DNA of 64,000 nucleotides from Paenibacillus sp. W2I17 (GCF_030815985.1 NZ_JAUSXM010000001.1:6634001-6698000), one strand, 5' to 3'; positions 17,787 to 26,827 are shown, counted from the stretch's first letter. Numbers and translations are program-made. Notes: generated from the letters alone by a model not told the origin.

Positions 17787-19637
17787 ATGGAACTTGTAGA
17801 ATTGACACAAAGTAAAAAGAACAGAAATGCAACTCAGAAGTTTAGAGTGAAATGGATTAGAAAAGTGATAGCCCTATGCATTGGACTTTTAGTTATCGGT
17901 TTGATCGCAGTTCAGTCCTCCGCTTTTGCATCATCTGGATCGGGAAACTCCATCACTTCAGTTCTTGACCGAAATGATTATTTGCTGGACGATGGTACAC
18001 TTTGGTCTAAAGGGATCACAAGTGGAGTATGGACACAAAATCGAAAACTGATTGGTATTTCAAAATCAGAAGACCATTCCATCTTTGGGTGGACTGCCGA
18101 TGGCCAAGTGATTCGGTGGAATAAGGACAATGCGCATAAACCAGTAACGAAACAATTCAATGGCGTTGTGAAAGTTTATGGCCATGGATGGGTCCAGCTT
18201 CAGGATGGAAACCTTTATAATTTTGATGATCAGGCTAAGGTTTTGGAATCGATTATCGATGCGGATTCTTATTGGAGTAATACTGGAAGCGATTCTTCTT
18301 ATAGCGCACTATCTTCATCAGGAGATATATATTATGACAAATACAACAAAATACGTAAAGCTGGAAATGTACCTGATGGTAAAGCAATTGCAACGAATGG
18401 TGTTTACGCAGCAGTGTTAAAAGATGATGGCTCGGTAGTGATCGTAAGTATGCTGTATGAGGATGACTACATCACGGTTGCGAATAATGTGCAATCTTTG
18501 ATTTGGTGGGGGAGTACGCATAAGCTGCTCACGGTGAAACAGGATGGAAGCGTCTGGAGCTACGATCGAACTGCCAAATATAAGGGCGAGCAACTGCCTG
18601 GTTTAAGTAACGTATCGCGGATGGTGTATGCGCCTAATCTGGATGAGCTATATGCACAGTTACAAGATGGATCATGGGCTACATATGATAATGGAAAGTT
18701 AACTCCTCTATCAGCTCCTGCGTTAAATCAAGTGACACTTACGGCATCTTCCAAGGACGCTAATATTGGGGATACGATCACGCTTGCTGTTCAGGAGAAT
18801 TATAGTAATGGTTTCAAAAACAAGCGTGCGCCATTGCCTGAAGAAATTATAGTGGAGCAGCCCCAAGTTGCACAGATTCAGGCAGGAGGCAAACTGAAGG
18901 TTACGGGCATGGGAACAACCAAAGTAACTTTGAAGATAGGTGATTTGGCCTCAAATCTTCAACTGAACGTTGATTCACAGCAAAAGTTAACAGGCGCCAC
19001 ATTGTTGGATGGAAATGTATACTTGCCAGTACAGTCGGTGTTCAAAACTTTGGGAGCCAAAATTGATGTGAAAGGCTCATCTTTTGAAATTCAATTTGGA
19101 GATGACAGTATTACTTTGCAAAAGGGAAGCGCTGTTGCGCGATTAAACAACAAAGAGCTGAAGTTAAAAGGGAAAGTACAAACCATTGGAGGACAGACGG
19201 TATTTCCTGCGGACTTGTTAAGACAGGCTGCGGGTATTCAAGTTAAATGGGATGCAGAATTGAAGCAGGCCAAAGTTCTGGTTGGAAATTCTTCTATTCT
19301 GGTGGAATCGAAGGATACACTTGCACTGATCAAGAAAAAAGAGTTGGGGAATCTTGCTCGCTTCATTGGCAAGTCCTACTGGATCAACAGTGATACGAGT
19401 TTAGGGCAACGTTTCAGTAAAGTGACCATATCAGATATCAAAATTGAGAAGATTAAATACGGTGATCGAAGTTACTCTATTATCTTCCGTAATGCAAAAG
19501 GAAAAACCGTTTCTGCCTACGCAGGAGGTGCACCTTCCAGTGTGACGGAGATGCTTGCCAATTCTTCTCTTCTGATCCGTATAAGAAATACAATTGGTCC
19601 AAGTCCACTTGGAATAAAATCATTGCTGGAGAAGTAG
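17787..19637 (+). CDS. Secreted copper-amine-oxidase-type stalk domain protein (3' end frameshifted)
   Basis: A 616-residue exported protein. A basic N-terminus and one hydrophobic segment (about residues 27-50) act as signal or anchor. An RCC1/propeller-like region with repeated DG-x-(L/V) strands follows (DGTLWSKG, DGNLYNFD, DGSVWSYD). A bacterial Ig-like stretch (about 310-400) and a stalk domain of the copper amine oxidase N-terminal type (about 405-500; GATLLDGNVYLPVQSVF, FPADLLRQAAG) come next. After residue 594 the frame leaves the expected sequence: the frame one base off continues with a conserved-looking domain to 19801. Inserting one T into the TCT tract at 19563-19573 would restore a single protein. 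Confidence 0.75.
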   Translation: MELVELTQSKKNRNATQKFRVKWIRKVIALCIGLLVIGLIAVQSSAFASSGSGNSITSVLDRNDYLLDDGTLWSKGITSGVWTQNRKLIGISKSEDHSIFGWTADGQVIRWNKDNAHKPVTKQFNGVVKVYGHGWVQLQDGNLYNFDDQAKVLESIIDADSYWSNTGSDSSYSALSSSGDIYYDKYNKIRKAGNVPDGKAIATNGVYAAVLKDDGSVVIVSMLYEDDYITVANNVQSLIWWGSTHKLLTVKQDGSVWSYDRTAKYKGEQLPGLSNVSRMVYAPNLDELYAQLQDGSWATYDNGKLTPLSAPALNQVTLTASSKDANIGDTITLAVQENYSNGFKNKRAPLPEEIIVEQPQVAQIQAGGKLKVTGMGTTKVTLKIGDLASNLQLNVDSQQKLTGATLLDGNVYLPVQSVFKTLGAKIDVKGSSFEIQFGDDSITLQKGSAVARLNNKELKLKGKVQTIGGQTVFPADLLRQAAGIQVKWDAELKQAKVLVGNSSILVESKDTLALIKKKELGNLARFIGKSYWINSDTSLGQRFSKVTISDIKIEKIKYGDRSYSIIFRNAKGKTVSAYAGGAPSSVTEMLANSSLLIRIRNTIGPSPLGIKSLLEK

Positions 19638-19801
19638 CTACGGGAATGAACATAACTCAGGTGCGCCTTGCATGGGGAGATCCATCGAGCATTACGTATG
19701 AAACGAGTTCAAAAGGCAAAATCGAGGTTTGGGTGTATGCCAGCTCCGCAGGCATAAGAGCTTTAGGGTTTCTCAATGGCAAACTGATGGCGATTTACTG
19801 A
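19571..19801 (+). pseudogene. Detached C-terminal domain of the stalk protein
   Basis: This segment lies in the frame one base off from the preceding gene. It encodes SDPYKKYNWSKSTWNKIIAG, then a block with ITQVRLAWGDPSS, KIEVWVYAS and FLNGKLMAIY before a stop at 19801. That pattern is typical of the small lipoprotein-like module that measures gene-context WG-P and W-Y positions in other Paenibacillus secreted proteins. It has no start codon of its own with a ribosome binding site, so it is read here as the lost end of the upstream gene. Confidence 0.65.
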
Positions 19802-19851
19802 TGAGTATACCAATTAATCACTTCATTTGATTGCAGGTTACAGCACAGCAC

Positions 19852-19912
19852 AAAAAAGCCCGCTTTCCGTTACACTCCACGAGGGAGAATATCGGAAAAC
19901 GGGCCATTTTTT
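19852..19912. terminator. Bidirectional terminator
   Basis: GCCCGCTTTCCG (19858-19869) pairs with CGGAAAACGGGC (19893-19904) with one mismatch. It has an A-run before it and a T-run after it, so it can serve the stalk-protein gene on the plus strand and the small gene at 19937-20239 on the minus strand. Confidence 0.85.
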
Positions 19913-19936
19913 CAAAATGTAGAAGAAATATAAGAA

Positions 19937-20239
19937 CTATTCTACGCCATCCTTAAAGTGTTTGTTCCAGTGTTTATCTCCCTTGTGCAACAGATCTTCT
20001 ACCGTTTTCTCAAGAGTCATCAACAGTTGTGCTCTCACATCAAGTACGGTTTCTCTGTACAAGCGTTCTTCCGTTCCAACGATTTTATCGCCGTATAATG
20101 CCTGTGCAGCTACGTACTTCCGATGTTCCTCAACCAGAGTATCAATGGACTCCAATGCATGTTCCACAAAGTGGGAAATACTTTGATATTCTTTGGGCAT
20201 TTGTTCTTTTAAAGCTTGAATTTTCGCAAGAGCTGGCAT
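19937..20239 (-). CDS. Hypothetical 100-aa helical protein
   Basis: I do not recognise this gene. The product is hydrophilic and almost wholly helical, with heptad-like spacing (about residues 25-90) and no membrane segment or Cys. I chose the ATG giving MPALAKIQALKEQ because GAGGTGATGAG lies just upstream. Two earlier in-frame starts (GTG 20248, ATG 20245) fall inside that site. A perfect 12-bp palindrome lies 24 bases upstream, where an operator could be. The terminator at 19852-19912 ends it. Confidence 0.7.
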   Translation of the reverse strand: MPALAKIQALKEQMPKEYQSISHFVEHALESIDTLVEEHRKYVAAQALYGDKIVGTEERLYRETVLDVRAQLLMTLEKTVEDLLHKGDKHWNKHFKDGVE

Positions 20240-20262
20240 GCTCATCACCTCGTGTTTATGAA

Positions 20263-20274
20263 TGTAAATTTACA
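20263..20274. promoter_or_regulatory. Perfect 12-bp palindrome, possible operator
   Basis: TGTAAATTTACA reads the same on both strands and lies 24 bases before the start of the minus-strand gene at 20239. A second inverted repeat, AAATTTG-GA-CAAATTT, lies at 20313-20328. AT-rich palindromes are easy to get by chance, so this is tentative. Confidence 0.25.
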
Positions 20275-20533
20275 ATACACTATTTTCATGAAAATTGCAT
20301 TAAAAACAGCTTAAATTTGGACAAATTTCGACTTTTTTTATTTTAGGACCCAAAAAAGTGCTTATCTATAATGTATGCCATTGCATTTGAATTGAGTCGT
20401 GTAAGTAATGGAATCCCTTTTGGATACGTTTGGTGACTCGTTATGCAATTTCTGTTATTCTAAGAGAAGATTTCAGCGGCCCTAATACATACGCCGTTAT
20501 TTTGTTATGGCAAATTAAAAAAATACTTAACTT

Positions 20534-20560
20534 TGCAACAATTTTATTGATGATCACGTC
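20534..20560 (+). promoter_or_regulatory. ECF-type promoter of the sigma factor gene
   Basis: TGCAAC (20534) and CGTC (20557) are separated by 17 bases, the pattern recognised by ECF sigma factors of the SigW/SigX/SigM group in Bacilli. It lies 31 bases before the sigma gene itself, so autoregulation is inferred. Confidence 0.6.
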
Positions 20561-20590
20561 TGTAAGGTTGCAGGGAGAGGGGGATCCTTT

Positions 20591-21139
20591 GTGGTAGAGC
20601 CGGAACTCATCAGAGCCGCTCAATCGGGCGATCGCGACGCTCTAATTACCCTATTGCGGGAGATTGAACAACATGTCTATCGGACCGCATATTACATTCT
20701 AAATAATGAACAGGACGCTTTGGATGCTGCGCAGGAAGCGTTGATCCGAATTTACACCAAAATCAATTCATACGAAGAAAAGGCCCAATTCAAAACATGG
20801 GTACAACGCATCGTCACGAACATCTGTATTGATAAATTCAGAAGAACCAAGCCGTCTGTCTCCATTGACGAACATGACATGGTTTTTCAGGATAATCAGG
20901 ATGTGGAGTACGAGGTCATGTCTACATATGTGGCCCAAGACATTCAGGATGCGATCAACAAGCTTCCCGAGCATCATCGTACCGTTATTGTTCTAAGATA
21001 TTTGCAGGACTTATCCTACAATGAAATTGCGGATTGTCTCGATCTTCCGTTGAATACGGTGAAATCTTATTTATTTAGAGCCAGACAGCAATTACAGAAT
21101 CTACTACAGGAATATCAGAAAGGTGGTGTGACAGGATGA
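20591..21139 (+). CDS. ECF-family RNA polymerase sigma factor
   Basis: A 182-aa sigma-70 factor of the extracytoplasmic function group. Region 2 covers about residues 20-85 (DALDAAQEALIRIYTKINSYE and KTWVQRIVTNICIDKFRR) and region 4 about 125-175 (LPEHHRTVIVLRYLQDLSYNEIA, LNTVKSYLFRARQQL). No extra domains are present. GTG 20591 follows AGGGAGAGGGGG. It overlaps its anti-sigma gene by four bases (ATGA) and has an ECF-type promoter just upstream. The exact counterpart of a B. subtilis sigma factor cannot be decided from the sequence. Confidence 0.93.
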   Translation: MVEPELIRAAQSGDRDALITLLREIEQHVYRTAYYILNNEQDALDAAQEALIRIYTKINSYEEKAQFKTWVQRIVTNICIDKFRRTKPSVSIDEHDMVFQDNQDVEYEVMSTYVAQDIQDAINKLPEHHRTVIVLRYLQDLSYNEIADCLDLPLNTVKSYLFRARQQLQNLLQEYQKGGVTG

Positions 21140-22419
21140 AATGCGAAGAGGTGGTGGAATGGATGCACCGCTATCTGGATCATGATCTGGGCGAGGCGGA
21201 AACCGCGCAGATGCTACAGCATGTGGCGAAGTGTCCGGAGTGCGCCGAGAATTTTAGTTTACTCAGAGCTCTTTCCAGAGAACTGGAAGAATTACCGCAA
21301 GTAAGCCCGAAATTTAGTCTGGTTGATGCAATTATGCCACAGCTTGATGCCATTGACGAAGCGCGGAAGGAACAAAGTAGCACCATACAGGAAATGAATC
21401 CTGTCCCCGCTGCATTTGAGAATCTACAACGTTCAAGTGAGCGGAAAACGAAGCAAAAATGGCTTAACTCGATGGCAGGACGTATGTCCGTGGGTGCAGC
21501 GGCTGCGGCAGTTGTATTGGGATTCGCCATCTGGGGATATCAGCCTGAACAGATTGAGAATGCCGATTCCATGCTGATGAGCTCTGGAGCTTCTCAAGAG
21601 AGCGGCAATGTGGATGAAAATCCATTAAGCAAGAATATTGAAAATTATGATCCTGCCACTTCGTCCCAACCAAGCAGCAACGATGTGTTTGTGGATCAAT
21701 CGAATGTTTCACCAACTAAACCAGATAACCAAGGCGTAGAAACAATTCCTGAAGAGAACGGTGGAGATGAGGTACAGGAGCCTGAAGTTCAGTCAGATCC
21801 GACACCTAAACGACCAGCTACCGAATCAACGCCTGCTCCGAATAAAGGAACTCAGGATAATTCGTCTAAAACTCCTCCGACCGATAATCAGAATAATCAG
21901 GTTCAGAACCAAGATTCTGAGCAGAGAATTCAGGGATCAGGAGATTCTCCTAAATCTTCTGCAGATGGGGAAGAGAATGGACTAACAGAAACGGAAAATG
22001 GAGATGCGAAATCCTTCACTTCTCAGGATACAACACCTAATATGACTGAAGATGCTCCGGTTGAAGGTAACACTGTACCTGATTCCAGTGCAGGTGCAGA
22101 CGCTTCTGGAGGAAACAAAGGATTCGCAGCAGGACCGGATCAGGGAATGGCTACAACAGCAGCACCGAAAGAATGGAAATCACCTGACGGCTCTTATGTA
22201 GTTATGCTTATTGGTGATCAAATCAGCATATACTCCAAACCTGCCGACGAACCGGATGTACTAAATTTGGTTGAACAACGCAGCATAGAGGGGACACTGA
22301 AGTCAGCGAGTTGGTCGAAGGATGGTACCCTATTTAATTACGAAACGGACAAGGACGGAACAACAGCGAAGAACTCGTTTAATGTACCTGCTGTTTCAGG
22401 TGGAGCTCCTGCGAAATAA
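21136..22419 (+). CDS. Zinc-finger (zf-HC2) anti-sigma factor with long outer domain
   Basis: A 427-aa membrane-spanning regulator. The N-terminal ZAS zinc finger is visible (MKCEEV, then QHVAKCPEC with His-x3-Cys-x2-Cys at about residues 30-37) and would hold the sigma factor. One membrane segment follows at about 116-134. A very long Ser/Thr/Asn/Glu-rich outer region (about 140-340) leads to a small C-terminal domain (KEWKSPDGSYVVMLIGDQISIYS). Overlap with the sigma gene and this layout support a sigma/anti-sigma pair. The signal sensed outside the cell is unknown. Confidence 0.88.
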   Translation: MKCEEVVEWMHRYLDHDLGEAETAQMLQHVAKCPECAENFSLLRALSRELEELPQVSPKFSLVDAIMPQLDAIDEARKEQSSTIQEMNPVPAAFENLQRSSERKTKQKWLNSMAGRMSVGAAAAAVVLGFAIWGYQPEQIENADSMLMSSGASQESGNVDENPLSKNIENYDPATSSQPSSNDVFVDQSNVSPTKPDNQGVETIPEENGGDEVQEPEVQSDPTPKRPATESTPAPNKGTQDNSSKTPPTDNQNNQVQNQDSEQRIQGSGDSPKSSADGEENGLTETENGDAKSFTSQDTTPNMTEDAPVEGNTVPDSSAGADASGGNKGFAAGPDQGMATTAAPKEWKSPDGSYVVMLIGDQISIYSKPADEPDVLNLVEQRSIEGTLKSASWSKDGTLFNYETDKDGTTAKNSFNVPAVSGGAPAK

Positions 22420-22588
22420 TTAAAAATGGGGAGTGCGCTCCTCTAAACGAAAGAACATTTTCAGTATGACAAGCATATAGTGGAAGTAACAAAACGTCCT
22501 ATCTCAGTTCAAACAACTGACGTCGTATGACCGCGCACCGGCTTTTTCTAGAACTGCTGGTGTCAGCGTTTATATAGATGTAGGACAG

Positions 22589-22648
22589 GGGACCTTCATC
22601 CATAACTGGATGTAAGGTCCCTTTGTTGTCTTGCGTTTTTTCTGGTAG
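22589..22648 (+). terminator. Terminator after the anti-sigma gene
   Basis: GGACCTTCATCC pairs with GGATGTAAGGTCC (22590-22620), with one unpaired base and a 6-base loop, then T-rich sequence interrupted by G and C. The stem is strong; the T-run is imperfect. Confidence 0.55.
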
Positions 22649-22675
22649 GATAAGAGGGATAAGGAGGCGCCGTGA

Positions 22676-23692
22676 ATGGATGTAAAAAGTGCAACAAAGG
22701 CAATACGTAATGGAGAAACGGCACCGATATATGTGCTGTACGGAACGGAGAAGTACCAGATACAGCAATTTACGGATATGTTAAAAGAACAGGTTATTGA
22801 AGAAGAACATCGTGATTTTGCGATTATTCCATATGATTTGTCTGAAACGGCTGTGGAGGTCGTTATTGAAGAAGCAGAGACTGTACCTTTTCTGGTTCCA
22901 CGCAAATTAATAATTGTAAGAGACGCGAGCTTGTTCACCGCAGGTAAAGAATCCAAGATTGAACATCAGGTTGATCGTCTGCTTACATATATGGAAAATC
23001 CGGCAGATTACAGTACGATTGTTTTCCTGGCCCAAGGGGATAAGCTGGATGAGCGTAAGAAACTGGTGAAAGCTGTCAAGAAACAGGCAGTAGTTCTTGC
23101 TTTTGCTCCACTCAGTGGAGAAGAGTTATTGAATTGGATAGTGAAACTTGCGAAGCAGCGGGATGTTTCCTTGGAGACGGGAGCGGCGGAAACGTTGATC
23201 AGCTATGCAGGAACAGGTCTTCAGACCCTGTCCGCTGAAGTAGACAAGTTATGTTTGTTTGCGGGTAATGGGGGGACAATCAAACGTGCTGATATCGAGT
23301 CACTGGTTGCCCGTAGTACAGAGCAGAATGTATTTTCGCTGGTGGAAGAACTCGCTAATTTGCGACTGGAGAAAGCGTTGGCTCTTTTCTATGAGTTGCT
23401 GAAGCAGCGGGAAGAACCGATTAAAATTGCGGCTTTAATCGCACGTCAGTTTCGGATCATGATCCAGGTGAAAGAGTTGGGCCAACAAAGTTACTCCCAG
23501 CAGCAGATTGCCAGTCAGCTTGGTTTGCATCCGTATGCTGTTAAGATTGCGGGTGAGCAAGCTCGGAAATTTCAGCCGGAACGTCTGAGAATGATTCTGA
23601 GTCACCTCAGCGAACTGGATTACCAGATGAAAACAGGAGCGGTGGATAAAGTACTTGGTCTGGAGCTGTTCTTATTGAGACTTGGTGCATGA
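22676..23692 (+). CDS. holA: DNA polymerase III subunit delta
   Basis: The clamp-loader delta subunit (338 aa). It opens the sliding clamp and passes it to primed DNA. Visible family blocks are APIYVLYGTEKYQI at the N-terminus, an RKLIIVRDASLF strand, YSTIVFLAQGDKLDERKK and the C-terminal ARQFRIMIQVKEL and VDKVLGLELFLLRL helices. AAGGAGG lies eight bases before the ATG. It is convergent with rpsT across two bidirectional hairpins. Confidence 0.95.
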   Translation: MDVKSATKAIRNGETAPIYVLYGTEKYQIQQFTDMLKEQVIEEEHRDFAIIPYDLSETAVEVVIEEAETVPFLVPRKLIIVRDASLFTAGKESKIEHQVDRLLTYMENPADYSTIVFLAQGDKLDERKKLVKAVKKQAVVLAFAPLSGEELLNWIVKLAKQRDVSLETGAAETLISYAGTGLQTLSAEVDKLCLFAGNGGTIKRADIESLVARSTEQNVFSLVEELANLRLEKALALFYELLKQREEPIKIAALIARQFRIMIQVKELGQQSYSQQQIASQLGLHPYAVKIAGEQARKFQPERLRMILSHLSELDYQMKTGAVDKVLGLELFLLRLGA

Positions 23693-23728
23693 ATGGACAC
23701 GTAAACGTAATAGATTACTAGTGTGAGA

Positions 23729-23794
23729 AACAAACAAAGCGACCTTTGCTCCATGATAGTTAAATCATCAGAATAAAGGTCGCTTTTGTTTGTG
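23729..23794. terminator. Bidirectional terminator between holA and rpsT
   Basis: ACAAACAAAGCGACCTTT (23730-23747) pairs with AAAGGTCGCTTTTGTTTGT (23775-23793), with a small inner hairpin in the loop. The AT-rich arm ends can serve both directions. Confidence 0.8.
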
Positions 23795-23819
23795 TCTTAT
23801 ACTTATCGAATCAGATACT

Positions 23820-23856
23820 AAAAAATCCTGAAAGCCTATGCTGTTCAGGATTTTTC
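23820..23856 (-). terminator. Terminator of rpsT
   Basis: AAAAATCCTGAA (23821-23832) pairs perfectly with TTCAGGATTTTT (23844-23855). Read on the minus strand the arm ends in a T-run. It lies 26 bases after the rpsT stop. Confidence 0.85.
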
Positions 23857-23881
23857 CATTGGATCGTATAAGTAACGCTTC

Positions 23882-24154
23882 TTACGCTTGTGCGGAAAGA
23901 GCGTTCAGTTTTTTCGCCAAGCGAGACTTTTTGCGTGCTGCAGCATTTTTATGAACCAGACCTTTAGTTACAGCCTTGTCCAGCTTTTTGGAAGCAGCTT
24001 GAATCGCAGCTTTTGCAGTATCAACTTCGTTACTTACCAGAGCAGCATCAGCAGCTTTAACAGCTGTACGGAGTGCAGACTTCTGGGAAGCGTTGAGTGC
24101 GCGGCGCTTGTCGCTCGTTTTTACGCGTTTAACAGCGGATTTGATGTTTGGCAT
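23882..24154 (-). CDS. rpsT: 30S ribosomal protein S20
   Basis: A 90-aa basic helical primary-binding protein of the small subunit. The N-terminus [14 protein letters not shown] and the Lys/Arg-rich helices are typical. The start at 24154 is set by AGGAGGTG six bases upstream; an in-frame ATG three codons earlier overlaps that site. It is divergent from gpr and convergent with holA, the arrangement found in many Bacilli. Confidence 0.97.
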   Translation of the reverse strand: MPNIKSAVKRVKTSDKRRALNASQKSALRTAVKAADAALVSNEVDTAKAAIQAASKKLDKAVTKGLVHKNAAARKKSRLAKKLNALSAQA

Positions 24155-24210
24155 TACATTCACCTCCTGTAAGGCATTTGCATGAATACAAACGTTTCAC
24201 AACTTAAAAT

Positions 24211-24239
24211 ATTCTATCACGCTAGCATGTAAAATGCAA
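24211..24239 (-). promoter_or_regulatory. SigA promoter of rpsT
   Basis: On the minus strand TTGCAT (24239-24234) and TAGAAT (24216-24211) are separated by 17 bases, about 57 bases before the rpsT start. Confidence 0.6.
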
Positions 24240-24267
24240 CAGATATTCCTACGATGTTCGACATGCT

Positions 24268-24297
24268 GTATAAAGAAACTCTTTTTCCCACACAATA
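24268..24297 (+). promoter_or_regulatory. Possible SigG promoter of gpr
   Basis: GTATA and CACAATA are separated by 18 bases, resembling the forespore SigG pattern. gpr is SigF/SigG-controlled in Bacillus. The match is loose and the call tentative. Confidence 0.3.
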
Positions 24298-24329
24298 TGC
24301 TCAAATGCGGTAAGGGAGGCAGGGACAGA

Positions 24330-25332
24330 ATGACACTGGATTTGCAAAACTATACAGTTCGTACCGATTTGGCGATCGACTCCAAGGAAATGGCGCAAGG
24401 TGGACAGAAACAGACGATTCCCGGACTGCGGGAAGATGTGGAGAAAAAAGAGGGTATTACGATTACACGTATTGATGTCCTGACTGAAGAAGCAGCCACG
24501 GCTATTGGTCGGGTGAAAGGTCACTATGTCACCTTGGAAGTACCTTCACTACGGAATGGTGATACCGAGTTACAGGAGCGAGTTGCCGCCGAGTTCACCC
24601 GTGAAATGGAAGATTTTATGGTTAAGGCCGGAATTAACAAAACCTCCAAGGTCTTGATTGTTGGCTTGGGCAACTTAAATGTCACCCCGGATTCACTCGG
24701 TCCACTTGTTGTGGAAAATCTGATGGTAACGCGTCAGTATTTCGAATTGGTGCCAGATCAGGTTGCGCCAGGGTATCGGGAAGTCAGCGCGATTGCTCCC
24801 GGCGTGCTCGGTACAACGGGCATTGAATCCAGTGACATCGTACAGGGGATTGTAGACCGTACCAAGCCGGATGCCATTATTGCGATTGATGCGCTGGCCC
24901 TCCCGTTCCTTGGAACGTGTCAATACAACCATTCAGGTAGCCGACATTGGTATTCATCCTGGTTCCGGTATTGGAAACAAACGGCGTGGTCTGACCCGTG
25001 AGATATTAGGTGTGCCTTGCATCGCCATCGGAGTACCAACCGTATGTTATGCGTCCACCATCGTGAATAATGTGATTGAGATGATGCGCTCACACTTTCG
25101 CCAGGAAACGGATCAGACCAAACAGATCATGGGTATGCTGGACGACATTGGTGAGCAAGATCGTTTGAGTTTGGTGAAAGAGGTACTGGAGCCACTAGGT
25201 CATGACCTCATTGTTACCCCAAAGGAAATCGATGAGTTTATTGAGGGAATTGCCAATGTTATCGCTACAGGACTTAACGCCGCACTCCATGATGCAGTGA
25301 ATCCGGATAACGTAGCCGCTTATACACATTAA
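24330..25332 (+). pseudogene. gpr: GPR endopeptidase (germination protease), frameshifted
   Basis: GPR cuts small acid-soluble spore proteins during germination. The first part (MTLDLQNYTVRTDLAID through AIIAIDALA) is in one frame. The rest (SRSLERVNTTIQVADIGIHPGSGIGN, broken here for length: SRSLERVNTT then DIGIHPGSGIG) is in another. The expected junction DALA-SRSLER is split by one extra base in the CCC run at 24898-24900. Without it the gene would give 333 residues, close to the family's usual length. Start ATG 24330 follows AAGGGAGG. Either the gene is inactive or this is a base-calling error; the two parts are otherwise well kept. Confidence 0.88.
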
Positions 25333-25352
25333 AACTTAAAACTGCTGAGAAG

Positions 25353-25384
25353 AAGGTCCGAATCTATCGGACTTTCTTTTTTTT
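25353..25384 (+). terminator. Terminator after gpr
   Basis: GTCCGA (25356-25361) pairs with TCGGAC (25367-25372) over a 5-base loop, flanked by AAG/CTT-type pairs and followed by a long T-run. Confidence 0.8.
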
Positions 25385-25478
25385 GTTTCTGGAATCTTTC
25401 ATTTTCCTGTTCTATCAAATTGGGCGGGCTCATAGAGTTGAAGTATATGAGTTGTCCAGCAGGGAAGGAGACAGCAGA

Positions 25479-26774
25479 ATGAACAAGATATTGGCCTGGA
25501 ATATTGGGAAGTGGAAAAAAAGATGTCTGCACGTGCTGGCCATGGGCCGTACGTTGTTGTTGCTTATGATCATATCTGCCCTGTTTTTTGTTGTACTGGG
25601 TCTGGGGGGCATGGCAGAGAAACGCTTGAATAATTCACCCGTTTCTTCCATGAAAGGATTTGCGAGTGCCGTATCAAGCCGCTTTTTTGTCGATATGCTC
25701 GGTATGGAGATGCCTCATCTCACCCAGAAGGAACAGACCTCTGCCATATCTGGTGAGAATCTCACCTCATTTGTTTTCCAATTACTAACGAATGTAAATC
25801 CTCAAGATCCGAAGAGCCTGATTGCGAGAGAAATGCCGGGCATGGGTTCCAACCAACCTGTTCTGCTCCGCCCTGGATCTGGTAACGAAAAAGCCGAGGC
25901 TCCCGAAGATTATCAGCCAGGTCCCGGTCTTACAGATACGGCTTCCGCAGGTGGAGGAAAACCCGGTAGTGAGCTGCATGTTCCACCAGGCCAGGACAAT
26001 ACGGATCCATCTGAGTCGACTGAGCCTGGAGATGGAGAAGGTAAAGAAGATCCCCCAGCGAAGAATGGCGAGAAAGACAATTCAGGCTCACCGACAACAG
26101 GCAAAAAGTCAATTCTTATCTATCATTCCCATCCACGGGAAGGTTACAATCCACTGCTAGGTACGAAAAGTGATAATCCATCATCAGGCAAATCAACAGG
26201 CAATGTATTTCAAGTGGGAACCTACCTCTCAGACAGTCTGGAGAAGCTGGGAATCGGCGTAGAACACGCTAAGGATGATTACCCCACTAAAGTAAAGGAC
26301 TACAACTGGAACTATTCTTATAAATACTCCCGTCAAACGGTAAAAGCGGCACTCGCTCAAAATGATGATCTGACGTATCTCATAGACATTCATCGCGATT
26401 CACAGCGTCATGGCAAAACAACAACCACTATTAATGACTTGGGCTACGCCAAAGTGTATTTCATTATTGGACATGAAAATCCAAATTGGCAGCAGAATGA
26501 AGCCTTTGCAGCGAAAATTCATAAGAAACTGGAAGCCAAGTATCCTGGGGTATCCCGGGGTGTGTGGGGCAAAGATGGTGGAGGAGCCAACAATGGAGAG
26601 TATAACCAAACCCTTTCACCTAACAGCATTTTGATCGAGATTGGTGGCATCGACAACACAGGAGCTGAGCTCCAACGGACATCGAAGATTCTAGCAGACA
26701 TGATTTCCCAAGTGTATTGGGAAGATCAGAAGGTGGACAAAGCTAGTGCGGAAACCTCGTCGCAGGGTGGATAG
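25479..26774 (+). CDS. spoIIP: Stage II sporulation protein P
   Basis: The mother-cell peptidoglycan amidase/endopeptidase that thins septal wall during engulfment (431 aa). A membrane anchor lies at about residues 20-42. A Pro/Gly/Glu-rich linker (about 130-205) leads to the catalytic domain, with zinc-site motifs IYHSHPREGYNPL, LIDIHRDS and ILIEIGG. GAAGGAG precedes ATG 25479. It follows gpr, as in Bacillus, and yqxA comes next. Confidence 0.95.
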   Translation: MNKILAWNIGKWKKRCLHVLAMGRTLLLLMIISALFFVVLGLGGMAEKRLNNSPVSSMKGFASAVSSRFFVDMLGMEMPHLTQKEQTSAISGENLTSFVFQLLTNVNPQDPKSLIAREMPGMGSNQPVLLRPGSGNEKAEAPEDYQPGPGLTDTASAGGGKPGSELHVPPGQDNTDPSESTEPGDGEGKEDPPAKNGEKDNSGSPTTGKKSILIYHSHPREGYNPLLGTKSDNPSSGKSTGNVFQVGTYLSDSLEKLGIGVEHAKDDYPTKVKDYNWNYSYKYSRQTVKAALAQNDDLTYLIDIHRDSQRHGKTTTTINDLGYAKVYFIIGHENPNWQQNEAFAAKIHKKLEAKYPGVSRGVWGKDGGGANNGEYNQTLSPNSILIEIGGIDNTGAELQRTSKILADMISQVYWEDQKVDKASAETSSQGG

Positions 26775-26827
26775 GAACCATATATGTAATAAGGAAAAAT
26801 AGTAGAGAGTGACAGGAGGCAATGCAC

